Shown here: positions 17,355 through 24,907 of the stretch, piece after piece | Layout of the letters: each line of letters opens with the position of its first letter | How positions within the stretch are numbered: the first letter of the stretch is position 1 | Notes under the pieces: generated by a model | Databases searched by the model: none | What the model saw: the letters and a program-made list of their open reading frames with translations, nothing else | Told to the model about the DNA's origin: nothing | NCBI GenBank assembly: GCA_029258325.1 | Contig: JARHZF010000065.1 | Coordinates: forward strand, 1 to 34,666 | Length of the DNA: 34,666 nucleotides | Direction: 5' to 3' | From: Anaerobiospirillum sp. | Lineage (GTDB): Bacteria > Pseudomonadota > Gammaproteobacteria > Enterobacterales > Succinivibrionaceae | Program-made: the position numbers and the translations under genes

Positions 17355-17409
17355 AAAAACCTCTTTAACTCAAAGCTATATCTTATATTATTATAAAAAT
17401 AGACTTTAT

Positions 17410-17485
17410 TAGTACTTATAATATTGTTACTTAAAATAACATAGTGCTTTCTTGTGTAGAAACAACGTAAATATCATAAAAACTA
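17410..17485 (-). repeat. Palindromic MITE-like element, copy H
   Basis: Left end TAGTACTTATAAT with a short internal deletion, core ATTGTTACTTAAAATAACAT, right arm TGTGTAGAAACAACGTAAAT ending AACTA. The flanks CTTTAT (17404-17409) and CTTTAG (17486-17491) match at five of six positions. It lies between divergent genes. Confidence 0.8.
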
Positions 17486-17542
17486 CTTTAGTTTAATTTA
17501 AATACTTATTCAATAGTTGAAAACTATGTACATTATTTAATA

Positions 17543-17551
17543 TGTTATAAT
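17543..17551 (+). promoter_or_regulatory. Extended -10 promoter element for rlmI
   Basis: TGTTATAAT is an extended -10 (TGn-TATAAT) about 42 bp before the rlmI start. No good -35 sits at the standard distance, as is usual for extended -10 promoters. Confidence 0.45.
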
Positions 17552-17593
17552 TGACAAGTTGTTCATATACTAATTTTTAGGAATGTAGGCAAA

Positions 17594-18787
17594 ATGATAA
17601 AGACAATAGTTCTTAATGAAGATAGAGAAAAATCACTTTTAAGACATCATCCTTGGGTATTTTCAAAAGCCATAAAAAAAGAAGATGATGATATTGAAAA
17701 TGGTTCTATTGTTGATGTTTTAGATAGTAATAACAACTTCCTTGCTCGTGGTTTTTACTCAAAAAATTCTCAAATTAAAGTACGTGTACTTAGCTTTAAT
17801 AAAGAAAATATTGATAGAGAATTTTTTAAAAAGAGAATTGTAAATGCAATAGATGCTCGCTCTCTTTTAATCGAAAATGGCAATGATGGTGTACGTTTAA
17901 TTGCAGCAGAGGGCGATTTTCTTCCAGGTCTTATAGTAGATAAATATAATGATGTTCTATCTTTATCTATATCAACAAAAGGTATGGATAAAGTTAAAAA
18001 TATCATCTTAGATATCTTAAAAGAACTATATCCAAACTTTAGCATTTATGAGAGATCAGATGTTAAAACAAGAAAAAAAGAAGGTCTGCCTCTAGTATCT
18101 GGTCTTTTATATGGTAAAGATATAGATGATACCCTTTTTGTTCTTGAAAATAATTTAGTTAAAATTCCAATTGATGTAAAAAATGGTCATAAAACAGGTG
18201 GTTATCTCGATCAAAGAGCATCAAGAAAACGCCTTTATGAAATTGCTAAAAATAAAAGTGTTTTAAATTGCTTCTCTTATACAGGTGGCTTTTCTCTTAT
18301 GGCACTAAAAGGTGGAGCTAAGAGCGTACATAATGTTGATGTATCAGATAATGCTCTACAAAAAGCAAAAGATGGTGTTGTTTTTAATCACCTAGATCCA
18401 GGTCGTTGTAAATTTATTAAAAAAGATGTCTTTTTACATCTACGTGATTTAGTAAAAGATGGTGTTAAATACGATATTGTTGTATTAGATCCACCTAAAT
18501 TTATTGAAAGTGCTAATACCCTTAAAAAAGGATGTCGTGGCTATCAAGATATTAATAGACTTGCTATGCAAATTGTAGCTGATGGTGGTATATTACTAAC
18601 TTTCTCTTGCTCAGGTCTTATGGATTTAGCTTTATTCCAAAAAATTGTAGCTGATGCTGCTATTGAGGCTAATGTAGATGCACAACTAATTTCAACACTA
18701 CGTCAAGATGTAGATCATGTTGTAGCCCTCCCATGCCCTGAAAGCTTTTATTTAAAAGGTCTTGAAGTTAGAATAAAACACAGATAA
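17594..18787 (+). CDS. rlmI: 23S rRNA (cytosine-1962-C5)-methyltransferase RlmI
   Basis: SAM-dependent rRNA methyltransferase, 397 aa (E. coli RlmI 396 aa). An N-terminal PUA domain begins at LLRHHPWVFSKAI and continues with the GSIVDVLDSNNNFLARGFY segment. The middle domain has DGVRLIAAEGDFLPGLIVD. The Rossmann catalytic domain has the SAM motif LNCFSYTGGFSLMALKGGA, VDVS and the DPPKF motif IVVLDPPKF, followed by SCSG, where the catalytic Cys lies in m5C methylases. Family activity is m5C at 23S position 1962. ATG 17594 was chosen for length; the preceding TAGGAATG supplies a ribosome-binding site. gloC follows 13 bp downstream. Confidence 0.92.
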   Translation: MIKTIVLNEDREKSLLRHHPWVFSKAIKKEDDDIENGSIVDVLDSNNNFLARGFYSKNSQIKVRVLSFNKENIDREFFKKRIVNAIDARSLLIENGNDGVRLIAAEGDFLPGLIVDKYNDVLSLSISTKGMDKVKNIILDILKELYPNFSIYERSDVKTRKKEGLPLVSGLLYGKDIDDTLFVLENNLVKIPIDVKNGHKTGGYLDQRASRKRLYEIAKNKSVLNCFSYTGGFSLMALKGGAKSVHNVDVSDNALQKAKDGVVFNHLDPGRCKFIKKDVFLHLRDLVKDGVKYDIVVLDPPKFIESANTLKKGCRGYQDINRLAMQIVADGGILLTFSCSGLMDLALFQKIVADAAIEANVDAQLISTLRQDVDHVVALPCPESFYLKGLEVRIKHR

Positions 18788-18800
18788 AAATGGATTTATT

Positions 18801-19439
18801 ATGTTAGAAATTGTTACTATACCTGTTACTGTTTTCTATCAAAATTGTAGATTACTTATAGATAGAGAAAAAAATGAAGCTATAGCCTGTGATGTAGGTG
18901 AATGCTCACAAACTTTAATAAATTACATAAATACACATAAGCTAACTTTAAAAGGTATTTTGCTTACTCATGGTCATTTAGATCATGTAGGTGGTGCTAA
19001 AGCTTTAGCTGAAATCTTTAATTGTGAGATTATAGGTCCACATAAAGATGATACTTTCTTATTTGAAACATTAGACGAACAAGCTTATATGTTTCGTTTA
19101 AATAAATGTGAAAACTATTTACCAAAATTTGTTGAAGAAAATGATGAGATTGAATTAATTGATGGGTATAAGTTTAAAGTTATTCATACCCCAGGTCATA
19201 CACCAGGTGGAGTTTGTTTTTATTGTCAAAGTGAAAATATAGTGCTTGTAGGTGATACACTTTTTCAAGGTAGTATTGGTAGAACAGATTTCCCTCGTGG
19301 TAATATTGCCAATTTACTTGATTCTATTAAAAATAAACTCTTTATCTTACCTGATAATACACATGTACTACCAGGTCATGAGCAAAATACTACTATAGGT
19401 GATGAAAAAATACATAATCCTTATGTACAAGCTATCTAA
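18801..19439 (+). CDS. gloC: MBL-fold hydrolase, type II hydroxyacylglutathione hydrolase (GloC/YcbL)
   Basis: Metallo-beta-lactamase-fold thiolesterase, 212 aa (E. coli GloC/YcbL 215 aa). The metal-binding signature is THGHLDHVGG; further ligands lie in HTPGHTPGG, GDTLFQGSIGRTDFP and LPGHEQNTT. The close spacing to rlmI suggests co-transcription. The usual role is hydrolysis of S-lactoylglutathione in methylglyoxal detoxification. It lacks the long C-terminal domain of GloB, as expected for the short type. The transcript ends at a strong hairpin. Confidence 0.88.
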   Translation: MLEIVTIPVTVFYQNCRLLIDREKNEAIACDVGECSQTLINYINTHKLTLKGILLTHGHLDHVGGAKALAEIFNCEIIGPHKDDTFLFETLDEQAYMFRLNKCENYLPKFVEENDEIELIDGYKFKVIHTPGHTPGGVCFYCQSENIVLVGDTLFQGSIGRTDFPRGNIANLLDSIKNKLFILPDNTHVLPGHEQNTTIGDEKIHNPYVQAI

Positions 19440-19441
19440 AT

Positions 19442-19470
19442 AAAAAAAGAGCCTATTTTGGCTCTTTTTT
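19442..19470. terminator. Bidirectional intrinsic terminator between gloC and ycgL
   Basis: AAAAAAGAGCC and GGCTCTTTTTT pair around TATTTT. The arms supply a T-run in both directions, serving convergent gloC and ycgL. Confidence 0.9.
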
Positions 19471-19471
19471 A

Positions 19472-19807
19472 TTAATGGAAGTAATCTGCTATCTTGTCAG
19501 TTTCAAGAGGTTCAAGTCCTAAACGTCTTCTCTCTACATTTAGCATGTTTTCCTCTTCTTCTAAGTCTATTCTTACAAAATAACCCTTTTCTTTTAAAAT
19601 CTTAGATAATTCTTCTACATCAACTTTTGGTAATTGTTTTCTTTTAGATAAAACAAACATCATTACAAATTGAGGTTCACCAAATGCATCTAAAAGACCA
19701 CTTGGTATATGAGAAAATACATCCTTTTCTCTAATATAAAGATATGCTCTTTGTTTTTTCTTGCTCTTATAGACAAAAACTAATTGCTCTTTCTCACTTT
19801 CAGCCAT
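19472..19807 (-). CDS. ycgL: YcgL domain-containing protein
   Basis: A small soluble protein of the gammaproteobacterial YcgL family (DUF709), 111 aa. Matching features are VFVYKSKKKQRAYLYI, then F-x-H-(I/V)-P-x2-L-x2-(A/G)FG-x-P-QFVM, and the LPKVDVEELSKILKEKGYFV segment. The function of the family is not known. ATG 19807 was chosen because it has GAGG 6 bp upstream and gives the family N-terminus; a longer open frame to 19873 would add 22 hydrophobic residues not found in YcgL. Its position near minCDE resembles the gene neighbourhood in enterics. Confidence 0.85.
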   Translation of the reverse strand: MAESEKEQLVFVYKSKKKQRAYLYIREKDVFSHIPSGLLDAFGEPQFVMMFVLSKRKQLPKVDVEELSKILKEKGYFVRIDLEEEENMLNVERRRLGLEPLETDKIADYFH

Positions 19808-19882
19808 AAAAACCTCAATAATTAAAATAATAAATATGATACTCTTTAGATCTTTTTTTGTTAAGAGTATCAATAAATCTAA

Positions 19883-21001
19883 TTATACTTTTAAATATTT
19901 CTTTTGGAATGATATTAGTTTTAACATACCAACTAATTCATCTTTATTGTTATTATTTAAAAGTTCTTTTTCAATAATAACTCTTTTAGATGGATAATAT
20001 GTAGATAAGATTTTTAAAATAGCATCTTTTAGGGTATCTAAATCTTCTACATGTTTACAAGATAATGTTTCTTGCTCGCTTGCTCCTACATCATCTAAAA
20101 GAACATCAAATGTACTTTCAGCAGTTTTTATATCTTTATCTAAACTAATATCATCTGCAATCTCTAAATTAACTTCACTTGTAGTTATATTTCTATAAGA
20201 GAATTTAGTATCATAAATAAAGCTATCATCTATATTTTCATATATTTCTTCTATATTTAAATCTTCATCATAAAGACCTGGAAAATATCTTGTTAGATGA
20301 TCAAAATAAAAACAAAAAGCTGCATCTGTTTTAAAACCAAGGAAAGTATCAAGACCTTTTATAACAAACATAATACTTTTAAAGATATTTTCTATATCTT
20401 CTTTATCTAAGATTACTTGTTTTTTATCACGTTCAAAAACAACATGCTCTTCTATATCTATAGTATTTTGTGAAGAGATTTCTGTAGCAATCTTAGTAAC
20501 GCTACCACCAAAATAGTTGGTTATAACATAAGAACCTTTTAAATAAGCTCTTTTTGTATCAATTTCATCTAAAATAATAAGACCTCTATGATAAGAGCTA
20601 ATTTCATCTACATTTAGATTACCATTTATAATACATAAAATATCTGCTTTTATTTTTTTATACTTTAGATAAGAATTGACAGAGATAATAATATCAGCCT
20701 CTAAAGTGTCACCCTCTTTAACAAAGCCAAAGAAATATTTTTTATTATCTACAATAATTACTAAAGATTTATCATAAAAATCTTGATGGGCATAAGATAC
20801 TAAAATATCTTTTATAAGTCTTCCTGTAGATACTATGTGATTTACATCATAGGTTAATGAAGTATCATAAAATTCTTCATCCTCAAGACCTACACTTGAT
20901 TGTCCTGAATCATAGGTATGAATTCTTTTATATAAAGCATAACCTAAATCAATTTCATGTAAATCTGGCAAAAAGCCATTTGATACATTACGAAGTCTCA
21001 T
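19883..21001 (-). CDS. Hypothetical protein with a beta-helix-like central segment
   Basis: A 372-aa cytoplasmic protein I cannot name. It has no signal peptide and no membrane helix. Residues about 80-190 alternate hydrophobic beta-strands in a pattern like polymer-forming/bactofilin-type beta-helices (for example ADILCIINGNLNVDEI followed by RGLIILDEIDTKRAYLKGSY). The C-terminal half is strongly acidic (Asp/Glu-rich, about 270-330), and the end (LVGMLKLISFQKKYLKV) is basic and amphipathic. ATG 21001 was chosen; a GTG at 21013 would add four residues. It lies 75 bp upstream of ycgL on the same strand. Element copy I lies 57 bp upstream of the start. Confidence 0.65.
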   Translation of the reverse strand: MRLRNVSNGFLPDLHEIDLGYALYKRIHTYDSGQSSVGLEDEEFYDTSLTYDVNHIVSTGRLIKDILVSYAHQDFYDKSLVIIVDNKKYFFGFVKEGDTLEADIIISVNSYLKYKKIKADILCIINGNLNVDEISSYHRGLIILDEIDTKRAYLKGSYVITNYFGGSVTKIATEISSQNTIDIEEHVVFERDKKQVILDKEDIENIFKSIMFVIKGLDTFLGFKTDAAFCFYFDHLTRYFPGLYDEDLNIEEIYENIDDSFIYDTKFSYRNITTSEVNLEIADDISLDKDIKTAESTFDVLLDDVGASEQETLSCKHVEDLDTLKDAILKILSTYYPSKRVIIEKELLNNNNKDELVGMLKLISFQKKYLKV

Positions 21002-21058
21002 AATTAAACCCACACAACAATAATTTTAAAAAATGTATTTAAACTTGCTAAACATATT

Positions 21059-21140
21059 TAGTTCATGTGATTTTTACTTTGTTTTTACATATGAAATAAC
21101 TATGTTGTTTTAATTAACAACGCAATAATCACAATAACTA
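21059..21140 (+). repeat. Palindromic MITE-like element, copy I
   Basis: It starts TAGTTCATGTGATTTTTAC and ends AATCACAATAACTA, with an inner hairpin GTTGTTTTAATTAACAAC. An exact direct repeat CATATT flanks it (21053-21058 and 21141-21146); the match extends to CATATTTA if the terminal TA is counted. It lies upstream of the 372-aa protein gene. Confidence 0.88.
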
Positions 21141-21284
21141 CATATTTATGTTAAAAATAAACATAGTTAGCAATATTCTAATATCATTGTAAATATATTT
21201 TTGATAGATTAGTGATAATTATTATTAATAAAAATTAAATTAAATTTAAAAACAAGCCCTATATCAAAAATCTAATCTAAAAGA

Positions 21285-21330
21285 TAAAAAAAAGAGTGTA
21301 AATCTAAAATGCTTTCTTAAACATACACTC
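21285..21330 (-). terminator. Intrinsic terminator of the two-gene small-exported-protein unit
   Basis: On the - strand GAGTGTA (21324-21330) pairs with TACACTC (21294-21300) around a 23-nt loop and runs into T9. It lies just past the 90-aa gene. The rest of the 340-bp gap to the left holds only element copy I. Confidence 0.7.
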
Positions 21331-21343
21331 ATTTTGTAAATAT

Positions 21344-21616
21344 TTATTTATGTTCTTTTATACTTTTTCTTAAAAGAACAATCTCTTTATCTATTTCTTT
21401 TATAAGTTTAAGTTGCTCTTCTTTTGAGTAACTATGCCTCTTATTTTTTAATAAAATATCTTTTGTTTCTTGCAAAAGAGATAGATTTATTTTTAATAAC
21501 TCTTCCATTTTGTCACAATTAGATATTGTGCAATTACTTATAGGAATAGCAAAAGCACTTTGTGTCAAAATTACAAAAGAAAATAAAAATATAAAGATAG
21601 ATTTAATAAATTTCAT
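21344..21616 (-). CDS. Small exported helical protein
   Basis: A 90-aa protein with a signal peptide (MKFIKSIFIFLFSFVILTQS, cleavage near AFA). The mature part of about 65 residues starts with a short Cys pair (SNCTISNCDK) and is otherwise one or two charged helices (KMEELLKINLSLLQETKDIL, LKLIKEIDKEIVLLRKSIKE), probably coiled coil. No family was recognised. It follows the 121-aa gene by 15 bp, so the two form an operon. Confidence 0.6.
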   Translation of the reverse strand: MKFIKSIFIFLFSFVILTQSAFAIPISNCTISNCDKMEELLKINLSLLQETKDILLKNKRHSYSKEEQLKLIKEIDKEIVLLRKSIKEHK

Positions 21617-21631
21617 AAAACAACCATACTT

Positions 21632-21997
21632 TTACTTTTTATTACTATCTGTATATTTTGCTTCAATCTTTTTATTTAATTTGTCTATATATTGAGAGCA
21701 TTGATCACTTCTTTTACTTAAAATACGTATTCTCTCATTAGCACGTATACGCTCCTCACCACTTAGATTTCTAAGCTCACCTTTAATTTCTCTTATTTGA
21801 TTATCATATTTATGTTTTAAATCTTTAAATTCATCTAATTTTATATGATCCTCAGAATAATATTGACCATCACAAACTATAGTAGAATCGAGTTCATATT
21901 TACTTGATTCTTTACTATCTTTAGCATAGACAGACGAAACTATAAGTGAAATTCCTAATATTAATAATTTAGAATATTTATTATTAGAAAATAACAT
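21632..21997 (-). CDS. Small exported coiled-coil protein
   Basis: A 121-aa protein: signal peptide ending about VSSVYA (residue 25), a short linker, then a charged helical region (LDEFKDLKHKYDNQIREIKG to KLNKKIEAKYTDSNKK) with heptad-like spacing. Two cysteines (VCDGQYY and DQCSQY) could bridge. It resembles small periplasmic DUF-type coiled coils, but I cannot name it. AAGG-rich sequence precedes ATG. First gene of a two-gene unit, divergent from minC across about 370 bp. Confidence 0.6.
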   Translation of the reverse strand: MLFSNNKYSKLLILGISLIVSSVYAKDSKESSKYELDSTIVCDGQYYSEDHIKLDEFKDLKHKYDNQIREIKGELRNLSGEERIRANERIRILSKRSDQCSQYIDKLNKKIEAKYTDSNKK

Positions 21998-22370
21998 GTA
22001 TTTTTTACCTTTTTCCTTGTATTATTTTATACTACAATAGTAATTATAAAATAAAAAATATTTTTTACTTAAAAATAGTTCACATTTTGAAAAAAAAAAT
22101 AAGATCTATTTGTTTTTACTATTTTTATTTTCATATTATAGTAAGTTTAATTTTAATTAAATAAGGTTTACTAAAAAAATTTAATAGAAATTCATTTATA
22201 CAAATAAAATGTACAATTTCTTCTTAAAATTACCTAAAAAAATGAAAGAAAATAATAATTTTTACTTTAAATAATTACTTAATCTTTATTACATAACATT
22301 AAAACAAGTAAAATATTGTGCTTTGTGTTAAAATTCTTTGAAGTTTTTTTACTATAAGTGTTCTATTTAT
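21998..22370. other. AT-rich divergent intergenic region upstream of minC
   Basis: About 370 bp of extremely AT-rich DNA that must hold the minCDE promoter and that of the divergent small-protein unit. No element copy, hairpin or clear promoter consensus was recognised. Confidence 0.5.
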
Positions 22371-23258
22371 ATGACTGATAATGTTTTAAATCCTAATTTA
22401 TTAAAGCCAGTTCAAATGTCTGTAGGTATGAAAGCATACTCTATTATGACAATTGCTTTATCATCAGGACTTGTATCTGATTTAGAACAAATACTTATAG
22501 CTAAAATAGATAGAAGTGCAGCTGCTTATCAATTTTTACCTGTAATAATTGATGTAAGTGATATGCCTTATCTTGAAGAACTAGATTATGAAGCCTTATC
22601 TTATAAATGTGCAGAGCATGGTCTTTATTTATTAGGAATATCAGGAGTAGCTACAGAAGACAGAAGACGTGTTATTTGTAGTAAAAAAATTCCTATTGTT
22701 AATTCTAATAAATATGCAAAAATTGAAAGAGATAATGACTTATCTAGAGTTATAACACAAACATTTGAGGTTAAAGTACCTGTAAAAGTATCAGAACCTT
22801 ACCCTGTAGAAATACCTGTTGAAGTTAAAGTAAATACACCTACTTTAATTATAAAACGTAACATTAGATCAGGTGAGGTTATATCTGCAGCTAATAATAG
22901 CGTTGCTATCTTTGGCTCTATCTCAAATGGTGCTCGTATTCTAGCTTCACATAATATTTTTGTTTTTGGTAATGTAAAAGGTGCAGAACTTTATGCAGGT
23001 ACACCAAAATCACAAGAAGATCCAGGTTTAACTAATGCTTTAATATATGTAAAAGGTACTTTTGATCCATCCTTAGTCGCTATAGCTGGCAACTATCAAA
23101 CTACAGAAGATATTGATAAGCACATAATTTTAGATGATAGTAAAACAAAAGCTTTTGATATTATTGTAAGTTTACAAGGAACAAGCCTAATTTATACTAA
23201 AGCAGATGAATTTACTCACAATAATTCTCTAAGGAATATTGAAAAAAATGACAGCTAA
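22371..23258 (+). CDS. minC: Septum site-determining protein MinC
   Basis: Inhibitor of FtsZ polymerisation, recruited to the membrane by MinD to block polar division. The N-terminal domain (about 1-105) has LEELDYEALSYKCAEHGLYL in the place of the family's conserved region. A linker with PVKVSEPYPVEIPVEVKV follows, then the C-terminal beta-helix domain from about residue 165 with IRSGEVISAANNSVAIFGSI (RSGQ-like MinD-binding motif as RSGE) and GAELYAGTP. The length of 295 aa exceeds E. coli MinC (231 aa), mainly through a longer linker and C-terminal tail. ATG 22371 was chosen over an upstream TTG at 22338; no strong ribosome-binding site is seen for either. It overlaps minD by 11 bp. Confidence 0.88.
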   Translation: MTDNVLNPNLLKPVQMSVGMKAYSIMTIALSSGLVSDLEQILIAKIDRSAAAYQFLPVIIDVSDMPYLEELDYEALSYKCAEHGLYLLGISGVATEDRRRVICSKKIPIVNSNKYAKIERDNDLSRVITQTFEVKVPVKVSEPYPVEIPVEVKVNTPTLIIKRNIRSGEVISAANNSVAIFGSISNGARILASHNIFVFGNVKGAELYAGTPKSQEDPGLTNALIYVKGTFDPSLVAIAGNYQTTEDIDKHIILDDSKTKAFDIIVSLQGTSLIYTKADEFTHNNSLRNIEKNDS

Positions 23259-24363
23259 AAAAGATAAAAATAATTCAAAATCTAAGTCTCAAAAACAAGA
23301 AGAGCTTTTAAAAGATATAAAAAAAGATGAAGATCTTGTTTTAAAAGAAGAAGTAACAAAAGAAGATGAAACTTCTAAAAAAGAAGATACTTCTTTAGAT
23401 AAAGATGATAAAAAAGAAGATGTAAAGGATGATGACTCATCTAAAAAAGATGATGAGAAAAAGGATACTAGCTCTAAAGATGATAAGAGCAAAGATGATG
23501 ACAGCAATGATGATGCTAAAGAGGAAAAACCATCAATTGATGATAAACCTTTTTCAGCTCGTATTTTAGTTGTAACTTCAGGTAAGGGTGGTGTTGGTAA
23601 GACTACATCTTCTGCTGCTATTTCAACAGGTCTTGCTCAACAAGGTCATAAAACTTGTGTTATAGACTTTGACGTAGGTTTACGTAATCTTGATCTTATT
23701 ATGGGTTGCGAACGCCGTGTTGTTTTTGATTTAGTAAATGTTATACACAATGAAGCTAAGTTAAATCAAGCCTTAATTAAAGATAAGCATGTAGACAATC
23801 TCTATATACTTCCTGCATCTCAAACTAAAGATAAAGAAGCTTTAACTCTTGAGGGTGTAGGTCGCGTTCTACGTGAGCTTGATAATATGGGCTTTAAATA
23901 CATTATTTGTGATAGCCCAGCTGGTATTGAATCAGGTGCTCTTTTAGCTCTTTACTTTGCAGATGAAGCTATTGTTACAACAAATCCTGAAGTATCTTCT
24001 GTACGTGATAGTGACAGAATTATTGGTATTTTAAATTCAAAATCACGCCGTGCTGAAAAAGATTGGGAACCTGTACAAGCTAAGCTTCTTTTAACACGTT
24101 ATATTCCAAATCGTGTTACTAAAAATGAAATGCTCTCTGTTGAAGATGTACAAGAATTATTAACTATTCCTCTACTTGGCGTAATTCCAGAGTCTCCTGA
24201 TGTGTTAAAAGCATCAAACTCAGGTAAACCTATTATTCTTGATGAAAAATCAGATGCAGGTATGGCATATAGTGATGCTGTATCAAGATTACTTGGTAAA
24301 GATGTTGAACTTAGATTTATCAAGGATAAATCAAATTTTTTGTCAAAGCTCTTTGGAAAATAA
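23248..24363 (+). CDS. minD: Septum site-determining ATPase MinD with long charged N-terminal extension
   Basis: Membrane-cycling ATPase of the Min oscillator. The core has the deviant Walker A SGKGGVGKTT (111-120), DFDVGLRNLDLIMGCERRVV, CDSPAGIESGAL, TNPEVSSVRDSDRI, and ends in an amphipathic membrane-targeting helix (FLSKLFGK). The protein is 371 aa against 270 aa in E. coli: the first 103 residues are an almost purely Lys/Asp/Glu/Ser stretch, predicted disordered, before the usual start at ARILVVTS. There is no ATG, GTG or TTG codon near the core start, so a standard-length MinD could not be made by simple internal initiation. It starts inside the minC 3' end. Confidence 0.92.
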   Translation: MTAKKDKNNSKSKSQKQEELLKDIKKDEDLVLKEEVTKEDETSKKEDTSLDKDDKKEDVKDDDSSKKDDEKKDTSSKDDKSKDDDSNDDAKEEKPSIDDKPFSARILVVTSGKGGVGKTTSSAAISTGLAQQGHKTCVIDFDVGLRNLDLIMGCERRVVFDLVNVIHNEAKLNQALIKDKHVDNLYILPASQTKDKEALTLEGVGRVLRELDNMGFKYIICDSPAGIESGALLALYFADEAIVTTNPEVSSVRDSDRIIGILNSKSRRAEKDWEPVQAKLLLTRYIPNRVTKNEMLSVEDVQELLTIPLLGVIPESPDVLKASNSGKPIILDEKSDAGMAYSDAVSRLLGKDVELRFIKDKSNFLSKLFGK

Positions 24364-24383
24364 TTTATAGGAAGAGGTAATGC

Positions 24384-24653
24384 ATGTCCTTTATACAAGA
24401 TATATCTAAGGCTTTTAAAAGAGGTAAAGATCTATCTGCTCGTGAATCAGCAAAACAACGTTTACACCTTGTTTTAATCAATGATAGAGCATCTCAAGAT
24501 ACACCTGACTTCCTACCTATGCTTCGCAATGACATCATTGAGGTATTAAAAAAATACGTACCTGATGTAGATGATGACAATGTTGCTGTAAATATGGAAA
24601 ATCTTGAAAATACTTCTATTATGGAAGTATCTGTATCCCTTGATAAAAATTAA
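24384..24653 (+). CDS. minE: Cell division topological specificity factor MinE
   Basis: MinD ATPase activator that makes the Min system oscillate. The 89-aa protein (88 aa in E. coli) shows the N-terminal membrane-targeting start MSFIQDISKAF, the anti-MinCD helix region SARESAKQRLHLVLINDR, and the topological specificity domain MLRNDIIEVLKKYVPDVDDD through the final strands. A site GGAAGAGG precedes ATG, 20 bp after the minD stop. It ends at a strong terminator. Confidence 0.95.
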   Translation: MSFIQDISKAFKRGKDLSARESAKQRLHLVLINDRASQDTPDFLPMLRNDIIEVLKKYVPDVDDDNVAVNMENLENTSIMEVSVSLDKN

Positions 24654-24670
24654 TCTTTAGATAAAAAAAG

Positions 24671-24708
24671 ATCCTTTGTAATTTTGCATTACAAAGGATT
24701 TGTTTTTT
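24671..24708. terminator. Bidirectional intrinsic terminator after minE
   Basis: ATCCTTTGTAAT (24671-24682) pairs exactly with ATTACAAAGGAT (24688-24699), with T6 at 24703-24708 on the + strand and A7 at 24663-24669, giving a T-run on the - strand. Confidence 0.92.
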
Positions 24709-24715
24709 AGACCCA

Positions 24716-24907
24716 CTAAACCCAAAAGCCCTCATAAATATAGTCAATATCTGGTAGTAACAATACATTATAACGATACGCTTATACGCAATTTGGACAT
24801 ACACTATATGAGGCGGTATCAATGCCTTTTGTATCTTGTCCCTTAATACCAAAGAATAAATGGAGTTTTTTTGATATTCGCCCTATATTTATTACACCTA
24901 AAAAACT
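24716..24907 (-). pseudogene. Possible decayed coding remnant (low confidence)
   Basis: On the - strand, in the same frame as and directly after the stop of the DIP1984-family gene, 64 codons carry only one further stop (TAA at 24782-24784). The translation looks protein-like: FFGIKGQDTKGIDTASYSVC then PNC before the stop, and YNVLLLPDIDYIYEGFWV after it, up to a TAG at 24716-24718. There is no start codon of its own. It may be the tail of a lost gene or chance. I do not recognise the family. Confidence 0.25.

Noticed and set aside
23289-23507. Serine-rich open frame opposite the MinD extension
   Set aside because: It is the complement of the Lys/Asp-rich MinD codons; no ribosome-binding site and extreme composition.
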